Below, one piece after another: positions 1-9,250 of a DNA stretch of 46,040 nucleotides; positions within the stretch are counted from its first letter, which is position 1; each line of letters begins with the position of its first letter. A program made the translations under genes and the position numbers. Source of the stretch: JBDREC01 sp043820105 [NCBI: Pseudomonadota bacterium] (GTDB taxonomy: Bacteria > Bdellovibrionota_F > JAHFAK01); assembly GCA_043820105.1 (NCBI GenBank), contig JBDREC010000015.1, positions 1 to 46,040 on the forward strand. The letters run 5' to 3'. The notes below the pieces were generated by a model. That model was not told the origin of the DNA, searched no databases, and worked only from the letters and a program-made list of their open reading frames with translations.

Positions 1-70
1 GGATATTAGTTAAGCAAACAGGCTAATTACTTAGATTACATATAACACTCTAGATAACCAGATAAGCTCA

Positions 71-190
71 AAAGAGGATCTAGGATAGAAGGCATATCCA
101 AAAGGTATGCTGGCGGATTTTAGATAGATAAGATTTGGAAAGGATCTAGGAAGAAGAGAGACTACAAAAGTTATTTCAACCTGTCTTTAT
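71..190 (+). ncRNA. possible GGA-rich structured RNA upstream of a terminator
   Basis: No convincing reading frame is seen from the window edge to the terminator at 191-231. The stretch 76-151 holds six GGA triplets (76, 83, 115, 137, 142, 149), several as AGGAT or AGGAA, and GGATCTAGGA occurs twice (76-85 and 142-151). A small hairpin can be drawn at 92-110 (GCATA-t-CC, AAAA loop, GG-TATGC). Multiple GGA motifs followed by an intrinsic terminator are typical of CsrA/RsmA-sequestering RNAs, but no csrA is in the window, most GGAs are not clearly in loops, and the RNA could equally be the 3' untranslated end of a gene left of the window. Confidence 0.25.
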
Positions 191-231
191 AAAAAAAGGC
201 CGTCAGGTGTAAACCTGGTGGCCTTTTTTTT
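191..231. terminator. strong intrinsic terminator, probably bidirectional
   Basis: An 11-bp stem at 198-208 and 213-223, with two G-U wobbles, closes a GTAA loop. It is flanked by seven A on the left and eight T on the right, so it can stop transcription in both directions. It would terminate the unseen or non-coding transcript from the left on the plus strand, and the minus-strand gene ending at 280. Confidence 0.85.
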
Positions 232-279
232 CTTAAACATAGAACCCGAACTCAGATGATTTGAAGATTAAGATTAAGG

Positions 280-1332
280 CTAGAACCGTGGGTGTGTCGG
301 AAGATCATGGATATTTACTAATACATTTTCCATGGTATTTGAAGTGAAAACATATGTAATATCAGCAATACCTTCACCAAGAGAATCAACAAAAGAATAG
401 AAATTAGCTAAAGGATCATGTGTGAAATCCCAGCTTGTAACAAGATCATTTTCAGGATTTAAGAATATATCTTCTCGCCAACCCTGAATTTCGATTCTTG
501 TTAGCATCCAATCAAGGTTCTTTATTTTATCAAGTTCAGAATCTCTAAAACCAAATTGTGATCTTATTTCATCGAAAATATCATATTCAACTATTTTCTT
601 TTCTTCATCGGTTTGTGCTGCAAAATATCTTGATTTTTGGGCATCAGCTTGTGCGTAAGCATCTTTGGCTTCACTTATTTCATTTAGTCTATTTGATTTA
701 TAATTATCAAGGTCATAAAGCATTCTAGTGAGTTGTTGCACTTTGAACATGTTTGTATGCTCTTTGTTGAGTAAAGCTAAAATTTCCGGAAAGAGAAATA
801 ACTTGTCCTTTAAAAAGAAATCCTCAAAACGTACATTAAATTGATCCGTATTAATAAGTTCATCTATTCTTTCTGCAGATGCTCGCAAGTTTTCTGCTGC
901 CCATTCTTTATCATGTGCCCACTCTTTAAAGGCATTTAAATCAGCTGGCATTCTTATCATACCTTCTCTTATTCTTTTATCAAGCAGTCTTACACATTGG
1001 TTTGAAAAAGCTTGCTCAAAGTCTGGATATTCAGGAATACTGGTGTAGTCTATTCTAAAATCAATAATGTGATCAATTTTATCAATTGCCTTATCACAAG
1101 CCTTGGCTTGAGATTCATAGTTATCAGCAACATGATTTAATAAGGTCTTTGTAAAATTAGGGTCAATTGAATAATTGTGTGTAGCAAGATCTGCATCAAA
1201 GTCGATTGTTAGGTCATCAAAGGATCCATCTATAGACATTAAGTATTCTGATACATAGTTATCTTCTGTCTTATCTGGAATATCTTTTAGAAAATACTTT
1301 TCTATTTCAAAAATATCATCTTGCTTACCCAT
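280..1332 (-). CDS. hypothetical protein, acidic, no signal peptide
   Basis: A 350-residue, largely helical, acidic protein with no signal peptide, membrane segment or motif that I recognise. The sequence FFLKD occurs near residue 173, and a similar EFFLKD is present in the upstream gene product. It follows the gene at 1360-3120 after 27 nt on the same strand and in the same reading frame, separated by a single TAA and ten sense codons. I see no good Shine-Dalgarno sequence before its ATG. It is therefore either translated by coupling to the upstream gene or represents the C-terminal part of one longer ancestral protein. The terminator at 191-231 ends the transcript. Function unknown. Confidence 0.65.
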   Translation of the reverse strand: MGKQDDIFEIEKYFLKDIPDKTEDNYVSEYLMSIDGSFDDLTIDFDADLATHNYSIDPNFTKTLLNHVADNYESQAKACDKAIDKIDHIIDFRIDYTSIPEYPDFEQAFSNQCVRLLDKRIREGMIRMPADLNAFKEWAHDKEWAAENLRASAERIDELINTDQFNVRFEDFFLKDKLFLFPEILALLNKEHTNMFKVQQLTRMLYDLDNYKSNRLNEISEAKDAYAQADAQKSRYFAAQTDEEKKIVEYDIFDEIRSQFGFRDSELDKIKNLDWMLTRIEIQGWREDIFLNPENDLVTSWDFTHDPLANFYSFVDSLGEGIADITYVFTSNTMENVLVNIHDLPTHPRF

Positions 1333-1359
1333 GAGCTTTGCAAAATATTTTTTTTCTTT

Positions 1360-3120
1360 TTAATAGTAATTTCTTATTCCTTGTTCAACATAGTCTTTAA
1401 TTTGGGAAGTAAAAATCAGGGCCCTTTGATATTCGCCGGTTTCTTTTAGGATATCTTTAATGTTTTCGTATTTTTTGCCAAATATATAATAGAATATATT
1501 TGATTTGTTTGATATACCAGCAAAACCTGGAGCTAACCATTTTAAAATAGCAGGAGGTTCCATAAATGTGGCTAATTCGCTTTTTATTAACTCAGCAGTT
1601 CCATAATTATCAACATATTCTTGCAAAGTTTTTCGTAGTTTTACATCCTCTTTAAGGGATTCAACTTCAGCTGTTAATAGTTGATGGAATTCATAAAGTG
1701 GCGTTAAGGCAAGTTCTCTATATTTTTTTCGCTCTTCTAAGACTTCTTTTAATTTATCACGGGTTTCTCGAACATTTGAATTATCAAGATTATCCAGAAG
1801 ATTTGATATTTTTATATTGTTATATCCCAAGTGCTTTCCTTCATTATAAAGATGCCTGAAGTACTTGATTGTTAGATCAATGGAATAAGGGACATACCTC
1901 GGGACCTCCTGAGATATTAAAACTCCACAAAGCCCAATTAGTCCACCTTTCACAATAGATGAAACACCAGGAATTCTTTTGGCAATCCTTAGTCCTAACT
2001 GGCTTCTTAAAGCCCATTTTCCAAATCTTGATGTGAAAAGTTTTTGCATTAAAAGGCTTTCAGCTTTTGTAAAAGGTAAGTTTAAAGCAAAGCCTGCAAA
2101 AGCCATACTTCCAACAAAAGTAAGAAAATGTCCTGTTAACATGTGTTTTCTAAAAGTATTATAAATAAGCAGTCTTCTATATGTATCTTGGCTTATAACC
2201 TTTACCAGGTTTTTTAATAAAAGATAGGTCATGATTCTGTTGTTATCTTTTAAGAAAAATTCTTCTCCCAAATTTGTCATATTTATTCTTTCAATTTTTT
2301 CACTCATTCCCTTTATATCTGTTAAGTGATGGGCAATATTGCTTATATTTACGCCAGTTGCTTCTTCTGTAATGTTAAGCATAGTTAACACATCTCTTTT
2401 ATAATCTTCAGAGTATACAGCGTTTTTAGGGTCAAATTTTCCTGGATCCAGATTGTGTAGTTCTTTTAAGGTAAAATACTTAGCAAGTTCTAACCATTCA
2501 CCGATAATTTCCCAAAAGGAAAAAATATAGATTGTATGTAGATATTGAAGCATAAATGCTCCAAAAATATTAGTTCCAGCAGCAGTTGAAAGTGCTGCTT
2601 GCATATTTTTTGCGGCATTTTTTACCAGGCTTGAATGATTTGCTCCAAATGAAGCCGTGCTATTGATCGCGCCTTCTGCTACCATTGCACCATTAAACAT
2701 TGCCCAGAATTGAGCATCATTTAAATGCTCAGCTGTATACTCACCAATCATTTGCCATTTTTCAAGAAATGACACTGGTTCTTTATCATATGAATACAAT
2801 AATCTAAGGTCATTATAGTCGCGATAAGTAGAAGAAATTATCGAGCCTGTTACCATTACAAAGATTGTGGAAAAATGTTGAGCATAGTTAGATGCACCTG
2901 CCATAACTCTTTTGTTTAATTTATCATTACCAGCTTGTCTTTCATAAAGACCTTCTACCATTGCACCTAGTTCTCCATTGGGATGGCCTCTCATGCCTGG
3001 GTCTGATTCAGCAAGGCGCATGAGTTCTCGAAATGGATCAAAATATTCAGGAGTTGAGGCTGTTAATGATGAGATTAAAAAGGAGCTTAAAATTAAGATT
3101 ATAAAGATTGTTTTATTCAT
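1360..3120 (-). CDS. hypothetical exported membrane protein
   Basis: A 586-residue protein with an N-terminal signal sequence (about residues 1-22) and hydrophobic stretches near residues 82-97, 184-209, 333-350 and 390-406. This suggests an envelope protein with several membrane-inserted helices. The C-terminal third is charged and helical and may be coiled coil. I do not recognise the family. It is the first gene of a probable two-gene transcript with the 350-residue gene downstream. A sigma-54-type promoter lies about 100 nt upstream (3223-3237), as for several other exported proteins here. The real/not-real call is firm because of the signal peptide and length; the function is unknown. 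Confidence 0.7.
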   Translation of the reverse strand: MNKTIFIILILSSFLISSLTASTPEYFDPFRELMRLAESDPGMRGHPNGELGAMVEGLYERQAGNDKLNKRVMAGASNYAQHFSTIFVMVTGSIISSTYRDYNDLRLLYSYDKEPVSFLEKWQMIGEYTAEHLNDAQFWAMFNGAMVAEGAINSTASFGANHSSLVKNAAKNMQAALSTAAGTNIFGAFMLQYLHTIYIFSFWEIIGEWLELAKYFTLKELHNLDPGKFDPKNAVYSEDYKRDVLTMLNITEEATGVNISNIAHHLTDIKGMSEKIERINMTNLGEEFFLKDNNRIMTYLLLKNLVKVISQDTYRRLLIYNTFRKHMLTGHFLTFVGSMAFAGFALNLPFTKAESLLMQKLFTSRFGKWALRSQLGLRIAKRIPGVSSIVKGGLIGLCGVLISQEVPRYVPYSIDLTIKYFRHLYNEGKHLGYNNIKISNLLDNLDNSNVRETRDKLKEVLEERKKYRELALTPLYEFHQLLTAEVESLKEDVKLRKTLQEYVDNYGTAELIKSELATFMEPPAILKWLAPGFAGISNKSNIFYYIFGKKYENIKDILKETGEYQRALIFTSQIKDYVEQGIRNYY

Positions 3121-3222
3121 TAAGTTCTACCCTGCGTATTGCATTAATCATTATGTTTCCAATGAAACATTCCTTGTTCACTATCTTTTCAAGGATTAAA
3201 GCTTTTAATTACTAGTACTAAC

Positions 3223-3237
3223 GCAAACTAAGTGCCA
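3223..3237 (-). promoter_or_regulatory. sigma-54-type promoter for the exported protein gene ending at 1360
   Basis: On the minus strand the sequence reads TGGCAC-TTAGT-TTGC. The GG (-24) and GC (-12) elements are separated by exactly ten bases, the diagnostic spacing for RpoN-dependent promoters. It would start transcription about 90 nt before the start codon at 3120. Confidence 0.7.
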
Positions 3238-3397
3238 TGCCTTGAAAATGAAAAAAACAAGTAATATCAACGACATATCTTGCTGAAAAAGAATTTTTTA
3301 TGTTTAAGTGGATTAATTAACACTTAAAATTTCCAGAATTGGGGTCTTTGGGTCCTCAAATTAAACTTTTGCAGGAGTGCACGAAACATAAAATAAC

Positions 3398-3430
3398 AAG
3401 TGGTAAGTGGTAAGTGGTAAGTGGTAAGTA
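3398..3430 (+). repeat. heptamer tandem array (AAGTGGT)x4
   Basis: Four perfect copies of AAGTGGT followed by a partial unit AAGTA. The same unit recurs at 29104-29135 and, inverted, at 35083-35117. Confidence 0.95.
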
Positions 3431-3442
3431 TATGCATTAAAA

Positions 3443-3486
3443 TTAATTATTAATTATTAATTATTAATTATTGATTATTGATTATT
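3443..3486 (+). repeat. heptamer tandem array TTAATTA/TTGATTA
   Basis: Four copies of TTAATTA followed by two of TTGATTA. The same unit family, in either orientation, occurs at 19421, 37747 and 37837. Confidence 0.95.
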
Positions 3487-3504
3487 TTCCCATCTCTCAC
3501 CATT

Positions 3505-4920
3505 CTACCTAGGCTTAACCCTCTTAATATCCTTCCCAGCCCTCTCACCAGCCCTATCTTTCGCAGTATCCACTCCACTAGTCCTAGAATCAATATCTCC
3601 AGGTCTTATATCTTCTCCATCAAGCCTTTGTGCATTTCTAGTTCTATCATCCAGGTCTTCATCACCCAAAGATAATGCTTTATCCAATAAGAAATCATCA
3701 ATTTCTTCAAAGCCTTCAAACTCATCAAAGTCAAAATCTGCATCATGACGTTTCGGGAGGTCAGCATCAACGTATCTTGTCTCAGCACGAGCTGCTGCTC
3801 TTTCAAGGCCTTCCCAAATTGCAGTTTCAGCAGCATCAATTTTATCATAGACTCTTTTCGCTTGTTGTTCAAGCAAGGGGTCTTTCATTAGGTTTCCAAT
3901 AACATTTACAATTCTCATAATATCTGTTCTTTGAATATTTTTTGAAGCAATTTCACCTAAAGCATCAATTGCATATTTTTGGTCCCACATTTCATTTTTA
4001 TTTCTTGGATTTGTGGCTCTTTCAATAAGCCATAAAAGGGTTTGTTCTTGGGCACTTTCTGAAAGTAGGGGGAATATGAAACTCATTCTATCATAAATTC
4101 TGTGCCTAGTTGTTAATTTAGCACTGCTTGTTTCAAGTAAAGAAGCAAGCCTTTCTGTTTCTACTAAATCATGAATTATAGCAGTTTCAGCCTCTAATGC
4201 CATGGTTCTTTTCTGCTCTGAATAAGATTGGTTTTGTGTAATTCTATTTAGAAAATCTATGATACTAATACATAAAGAAGCGTCTTGAGTTTTAGTAGCT
4301 GCATCTTTTAAGGCTGCCATAAAGTGAACAATTTTTGATTTTCTGTTGTTATCTTTTAAATCTGGGAAAAGTCTTCCAAGCTGCCTGTCAAATATGGCTT
4401 GATTTTCCAGGTAAAGCTTTCCCATCATTGCTTTTATTTCTACAGCTTCAGGACTTCCATATGACCAGACTAAAATTTGAATTAAATCTTCCAATGCAAG
4501 GCTTGTAAGATAAGGGCTGTTACTGCGACTTAAAATAATTATATTTACTTCAGCTGCCCTTTTGAGAGCTGGGCCTGAACTAAGGCCTGATCTTAAGAGT
4601 TGAATTCCTTTAAAAGTTTCTCTTGGTCGTTTATTACATAGATTAGCTAAGACTTCAGCTGCTTGTGTATAAACACTTTCAAAGGTGCTTTTTTGAGCAA
4701 GTTCTGATAAATGATATACTCCAATAGAAATTTCTAGAACATTTGGTTTAGCATTTGGTCCAGTTAGTGAAATTACTATATCATGAACCTGCTTTAGCTG
4801 GCTTGCCTCAAGATCATGCTTTGTCTTTCCATCATTACCTGCACCATAAGTAATATTGATTATGGAAATAATGAAAATTATTATAAGTCTTAATTTGTGT
4901 ATTGAATAATTATTTATCAT
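3505..4920 (-). CDS. exported helical-repeat protein, paralogue A
   Basis: A 471-residue protein with a signal peptide (about residues 1-26) and a body made of short amphipathic helices, suggestive of HEAT/ARM-like repeats. It is clearly paralogous to the gene immediately upstream (4929-6266): both share a block KLTTR-x-RI, then an NPRN motif, then WDQ(K/R)-x-AI. Both also end in a basic tail after an acidic low-complexity region. The eight-nt gap says the two are one operon, with this gene second; a usable AAGGAAG lies upstream of its ATG. The final 90 residues are rich in Asp, Glu and Arg. Role unknown; probably periplasmic. Confidence 0.7.
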   Translation of the reverse strand: MINNYSIHKLRLIIIFIISIINITYGAGNDGKTKHDLEASQLKQVHDIVISLTGPNAKPNVLEISIGVYHLSELAQKSTFESVYTQAAEVLANLCNKRPRETFKGIQLLRSGLSSGPALKRAAEVNIIILSRSNSPYLTSLALEDLIQILVWSYGSPEAVEIKAMMGKLYLENQAIFDRQLGRLFPDLKDNNRKSKIVHFMAALKDAATKTQDASLCISIIDFLNRITQNQSYSEQKRTMALEAETAIIHDLVETERLASLLETSSAKLTTRHRIYDRMSFIFPLLSESAQEQTLLWLIERATNPRNKNEMWDQKYAIDALGEIASKNIQRTDIMRIVNVIGNLMKDPLLEQQAKRVYDKIDAAETAIWEGLERAAARAETRYVDADLPKRHDADFDFDEFEGFEEIDDFLLDKALSLGDEDLDDRTRNAQRLDGEDIRPGDIDSRTSGVDTAKDRAGERAGKDIKRVKPR

Positions 4921-4928
4921 ATTACTTC

Positions 4929-6266
4929 TTACTTCCTTTTTATAATATTTACTTTTTTTCCAGTTCTTTCTTTGGCTTTATCAGTTTTTTCTCTGGGGAT
5001 TAAAACTGTGGCTTCTGGATTTGCGCCATCTGACCTTATGTTTGCACGTGTTTCAGGCTTTAAATCAATTGCAGCGGGAGAGGTGAAAAAAAGTGGAATG
5101 TCTTCTAAACTAAAATTAGGATCTGCGGGTGGTCTGCTTCTTTCAAATCTTTCCCGAACAATTGCATCCATCCTTTTTTCAGCCATAGCCACTTCATTCT
5201 CAATTAATGGATCTTGCTTTAAGTGATAAAAAGCCCAGTTAATATCACTGTTTTCACTGCCTTCTAGGTGCTGGCTTCCAAGTATGGAAAGAGTGTTTAT
5301 AGCGCACCTTTGATCCCATTTTTCAGTTTGATTTCTAGGATTTTTAGCTCTTTCAATGACCCAGGCCAAGGTTTGTGTTCTTCCTTCACCGTCAGCACTT
5401 GCAAAAACTAAGGCTATTAATTGAAAGATTCTTTGTCTTGTTGTTAATTTAATATAAGTATTTTCAAACAAATGCTCGATATTGCCTTCATTAATTAAAG
5501 ATCTGATAATATCTGCTTCAGCTTCTAGGGCATGTTTTTTCTTTAAAAGCGAATAGTCAGGGTGTCTTGATATACTATGAAAAAATTCCATTGTTTTTAA
5601 TTTAAATTCAAGATTTTCGCTTTCTATTGCTGCTTCTTTTAGGCGATTAATTAATTTAACTATATTTGCATCAGTATCTAGTTGATCTGCTTCTTCTTCT
5701 CTTAATTCTGGAAATATCTGTTCTAACCATACTCTAAAATAAATTGGTTTCACTTGAAAAAGTTTGGCAATTAATTCCCTAATTTGTGCATATTCTGCGC
5801 TTTCAAAGGCTGCTTCAGCAAGACTTATAAGGTCATAAATGGCATCCATTGCTAAGTAAATTTGATGAGCATTTTTAATTAAAACAAAATCAATTTCTGC
5901 AAGCCTTAAAAGTGAAAAATCTTCAGGGCCTGAATATCTGTCAAGTCTGTATTCATTAATTATTCCAAAAGTATTAGAATATACATTGCTAACCTCAGCT
6001 AAAACTTGAGTCGCAGATTTATAAACACTTTCAATACTACTTTCATGAGCTAGTTCACAAAGCCTTGTTATACCTCTGTGAAAATCAACAGCACTTGCAT
6101 TGTGAAAGTTGAGTGAAAGATCACTTCTTATCACTTCAATTTCAAATAATAGTAATTCTTCTTCAGTTAAAGGGCCATCGCTTGCTATACACAGATTAGA
6201 AAATGCAAGAAGTCCTAAGAAAACAAATATCATTATTGGCTTGCAAAAGTTCAGTTTCAACATCAA
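4929..6266 (-). CDS. exported helical-repeat protein, paralogue B
   Basis: A 445-residue signal-peptide protein (hydrophobic segment about residues 9-29) with the same helical architecture and conserved block as its downstream neighbour at 3505-4920: KLTTRQRI, NPRN, and WDQRCAI. It has the same basic C-terminus after a disordered region. It is the first gene of this pair and has a sigma-54-like promoter 50-60 nt upstream. The two genes look like an old tandem duplication, because similarity is confined to motifs rather than being near-identical. I do not recognise a named family; a scaffold or binding role is only a guess from the helical-repeat pattern. Confidence 0.7.
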   Translation of the reverse strand: MMLKLNFCKPIMIFVFLGLLAFSNLCIASDGPLTEEELLLFEIEVIRSDLSLNFHNASAVDFHRGITRLCELAHESSIESVYKSATQVLAEVSNVYSNTFGIINEYRLDRYSGPEDFSLLRLAEIDFVLIKNAHQIYLAMDAIYDLISLAEAAFESAEYAQIRELIAKLFQVKPIYFRVWLEQIFPELREEEADQLDTDANIVKLINRLKEAAIESENLEFKLKTMEFFHSISRHPDYSLLKKKHALEAEADIIRSLINEGNIEHLFENTYIKLTTRQRIFQLIALVFASADGEGRTQTLAWVIERAKNPRNQTEKWDQRCAINTLSILGSQHLEGSENSDINWAFYHLKQDPLIENEVAMAEKRMDAIVRERFERSRPPADPNFSLEDIPLFFTSPAAIDLKPETRANIRSDGANPEATVLIPREKTDKAKERTGKKVNIIKRK

Positions 6267-6313
6267 TATTCCTTTATTATTTCTTTAGTATAATTTTAGC
6301 AATCTAATTTATT

Positions 6314-6328
6314 ACAAGAAAAGTGCCA
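6314..6328 (-). promoter_or_regulatory. sigma-54-like promoter for the paralogue pair
   Basis: The minus strand reads TGGCAC-TTTTC-TTGT. The -24 GG is perfect and the spacing is ten bases, but the -12 element is GT instead of GC, so it is weaker than the sites at 3223 and 13915. It would give a leader of about 40 nt before the start at 6266. Confidence 0.5.
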
Positions 6329-6382
6329 AATGTCCAAGTAAAATAAGTCTAAATAAAACGTAATGTTATAGAGATAGGGGGT

Positions 6383-6411
6383 TTTATTTTATGTTAAAAA
6401 CATAAAATAAA
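6383..6411. promoter_or_regulatory. perfect 13-bp inverted repeat
   Basis: Two 13-bp arms (6383-6395 and 6399-6411) around AAA form a perfect AT-only palindrome with the core TTATGTT/AACATAA. It lies between the 3' end of the HD-GYP gene and the sigma-54-like promoter at 6314. It could be a terminator of the HD-GYP transcript or an activator/operator site for the downstream promoter. It lacks the GC-rich stem of a good terminator. Confidence 0.4.
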
Positions 6412-6501
6412 TACAATAAAAAGACTTATTAAGAGTAAAAAATGTCGCAATTTTTTTATTTTATTATGCATGGTAATTTTTTATAGGTGATTTTTGTCAA
6501 A

Positions 6502-9180
6502 TTATTGTTTTTTATCAATATTTGCTAAAAGAGTTCCCAATTTTTCAATGAGTAGTTTTGATTCTTCAATTGCTGAAAACATAATTTCAGGTTTAACATT
6601 TTCTGGTTCTTTTTTTAGATATTCAGAAAATTCTTCAATATTTTCTTTTAATTCTTTTATTTGATCTCTATAGAATCTAAAAATTATAGTATCTCTATTT
6701 GCAGGAGGTTGATAAAGTTCTTTTCGTTGGTCATATTTTTCCTGAAAGGTATCAGATTTAATAACCTTTATAGCAGCTTCAATCATATTTATAGGAAACT
6801 CTTTATTTTCCCTCATTTTACATAGTATTTTTTCAATTTTTGAATATGAATATCTTGATCTATATGCTCTGTGGGTTGCTAAAGCATCAATAACATCAGC
6901 AAGGCTGATTAATTTTGATTCAAATGGAATTTGTGCTTCATCAAGGGCTTGTGGATAGCCTGAACCATCAATTCTTTCATGGTGATGACCACTTATAATT
7001 GCGATCCTTTCAAATCCAGGAATTTCTGATAAAACTTCACTTGACCACTGAGAATGTTTTTTTATTATTTCAATTTCTTTTTCATTTAAAGCAAGAGGCT
7101 TGTTCAAAATGCGTCTGGGAACGAATATTTTTCCAATATCATGTAAAAGGGCTGAAATTTTCATTTCACTTGGACAATCAATCTGCATTTCTGCAGCTAG
7201 CAAGGAAAGTGTAAACATAACACCATCAGAATGAAAAATTGTATAAGGGTCTTTTCTTCCAATCATTCTGGATAAAGATAAAATAACACCATCAAGTTGC
7301 TGGTTTAGTTTATCTTGTAATGAAGCTGAGTTAATCATAAAGGCAAAATCACGAGCAGCTTCTAAGACTATTAAAAAATCTTTTTTATCAAAAGGACCTT
7401 GATTGGCCTTATCTGAAATTGTTAAGACTCCAATTGTTTTATCAAGTACCACCAAAGGAAAAATCATACATGAACGTGTTGAATAGTTTTTATATTTTTT
7501 TTCATTAAATAAAGAGAAATGTTTTTTATCTTTATCAATGTCTGTTATCAAAAGAGGCTTTTGGCTTTTAAAAACTTTTCCAATTATTCCCTCATTAATT
7601 TCAATTTTCTTTTTAACTAGAGTGATTTTGTCTTCACTACCGTAAATGTATTCTGCTTCTAAAAATTCATGTTCTTCAATGTTCTTACAAATATATATTG
7701 TTGAACGAGTAGAGTTTATAAAGTCACAAATTTGCCTTTGAATAATTGAAGTGCATGATTTTAGGTCTTTTGAGGTCGACATTAAGCTTATTATTTTTAA
7801 TATGAGCTTATTTTTTTCCTGACTATATTTTATTAGGTGGCCTTGGGTAATATGTTGATAAATGATGACTATGATCATTATAAAGGAAAAAATAAAAGGA
7901 AAAGCAGCTCCTAATTGATCAAATCTTAATAAAACTGTTGGATCTAAATTAAAAGGATCATATTTTCCCTGTACAGATTCATAATTTGCCAGGATATTGC
8001 AAATTGAAGCCAGAAGAATGACTCCCAGGTATCTGTGGGAAGAGAGTTTGGAAATCTCATCAGTTTCTAAGAAGTTTTTTAAATAGGCTTCTGGTTCAAG
8101 ACTTTTTAATCTTTTATTAAACTTTTGGTATGTTGCATAAGTAAAGTAAATTGTAAGCACGAAAAAAGCTATATTGTGTAGTAATACTATTAAAAACGCA
8201 ATATTGTAGCGGAAAAAATATGTTTTAGAAGTCAGTGGTTCAAATAGTAAGGATACAATTAAAATACAAATTAAGGTTAAAATAAGAGTATTGTTGAAAA
8301 GCTCTAACTTTTTTTTGTTTGCCAGGCTTAAAGCAGCTGAAAAAATAATCATACTGGAAACAGTTAAGGAAAATACTTTTAAAAATCTAAAAAGTTGAAA
8401 CTCAATACTTTGGCTTATAAAAAAATTATGATATATCAGGTAAAGAGTACCAAGCAAGAGGTATATTGTGAAATAAAAGAACTCTTTTTGTCTTGGGTTG
8501 GAAAGATAATAAAAAAAGCAAATTCCAAAGAGAATAAGTGCAATTATAGCATATAAGAATTTTAGAAAATGGTGGCTTAATAAGTCATTTAAAGAATCAC
8601 TTGACGTTTGGCTAAACTCCCCAACATAGGCTCCCATTTTATTCAAGAAAGTGAAATTAAGCTTGTTTGATTGATAAGCATGTATATCTATTAGCAAAGT
8701 GTTTGTCTTATCTTTGCTGAGTAGTTTTTTATCAAAAGGGTAAGTTGAAATGGTAGAAAAATAGTCAGAGCCTCCAATAAAGTATCCGTTTAAATATACT
8801 CTATGCTTATCTCCAAGGAGTCCTAAAATTATTGAAGGGTATTCAAATTCCTTATCTACTGAAAAGTTCTTTTTCAGAAGATATCGGCCTTTTGTTTTTT
8901 CTTTGTAGTTGTTGTTTTTTGAAATATTTATGTGCTTCCATATTTTCAAGGAAGCTATGTCTATTTTATCAAGATTTGTATTTCTATTAATCTTTAATAT
9001 AGAAAAATCACCTTCAAGACTGATTTTATTATAGCTAGAGTGATTTGATGATGCGCTTGTGTCTTTATATGCTTTGAAAAAGACAAGGGTTAAAATGGAT
9101 AATATGGAAAATACTATAAAGTATTTAATAAATAAATTGAATCTTCTTTCCGTAATAAACATCAAGCCTCTATGTCCCAT
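6502..9180 (-). CDS. membrane HD-GYP domain protein (c-di-GMP phosphodiesterase type)
   Basis: An 892-residue sensor. Residues about 14-35 are a membrane anchor, and about 40-205 an extracytoplasmic domain resembling the galactose-binding-like domains found before 7TM sensor modules. Seven or so hydrophobic helices follow (about 206-445), then a GAF-like region (about 460-615) and an HD-GYP domain with LLHDIGKIF near residue 680 and HHHERIDGSGYP near 735. The intact HD, HHE and GYP motifs argue for an active c-di-GMP phosphodiesterase. The C-terminus is a charged helix. No SD precedes the first ATG; the ATG at 9162 has AGAGG just upstream and may be the true start. The PilZ protein at 24343 is a candidate effector of the same second messenger. 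Confidence 0.88.
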   Translation of the reverse strand: MGHRGLMFITERRFNLFIKYFIVFSILSILTLVFFKAYKDTSASSNHSSYNKISLEGDFSILKINRNTNLDKIDIASLKIWKHINISKNNNYKEKTKGRYLLKKNFSVDKEFEYPSIILGLLGDKHRVYLNGYFIGGSDYFSTISTYPFDKKLLSKDKTNTLLIDIHAYQSNKLNFTFLNKMGAYVGEFSQTSSDSLNDLLSHHFLKFLYAIIALILFGICFFYYLSNPRQKEFFYFTIYLLLGTLYLIYHNFFISQSIEFQLFRFLKVFSLTVSSMIIFSAALSLANKKKLELFNNTLILTLICILIVSLLFEPLTSKTYFFRYNIAFLIVLLHNIAFFVLTIYFTYATYQKFNKRLKSLEPEAYLKNFLETDEISKLSSHRYLGVILLASICNILANYESVQGKYDPFNLDPTVLLRFDQLGAAFPFIFSFIMIIVIIYQHITQGHLIKYSQEKNKLILKIISLMSTSKDLKSCTSIIQRQICDFINSTRSTIYICKNIEEHEFLEAEYIYGSEDKITLVKKKIEINEGIIGKVFKSQKPLLITDIDKDKKHFSLFNEKKYKNYSTRSCMIFPLVVLDKTIGVLTISDKANQGPFDKKDFLIVLEAARDFAFMINSASLQDKLNQQLDGVILSLSRMIGRKDPYTIFHSDGVMFTLSLLAAEMQIDCPSEMKISALLHDIGKIFVPRRILNKPLALNEKEIEIIKKHSQWSSEVLSEIPGFERIAIISGHHHERIDGSGYPQALDEAQIPFESKLISLADVIDALATHRAYRSRYSYSKIEKILCKMRENKEFPINMIEAAIKVIKSDTFQEKYDQRKELYQPPANRDTIIFRFYRDQIKELKENIEEFSEYLKKEPENVKPEIMFSAIEESKLLIEKLGTLLANIDKKQ

Positions 9181-9250
9181 AGCATTTTAATAGTCTATAA
9201 GTAATAGGTGAATTAAGAAAAATCAATTAAGAAGTAGTTTTTTGGTAAGC

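Larger units (their letters stand above)
3121..3504. other. gene-free stretch with a promoter and two heptamer arrays
   Basis: This 384-nt gap holds the sigma-54-type promoter at 3223-3237 and the two tandem-repeat arrays at 3398-3430 and 3443-3486, which lie just beyond the 3' end of the minus-strand gene ending at 3505. No RBS-preceded small reading frame was found. Confidence 0.6.
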
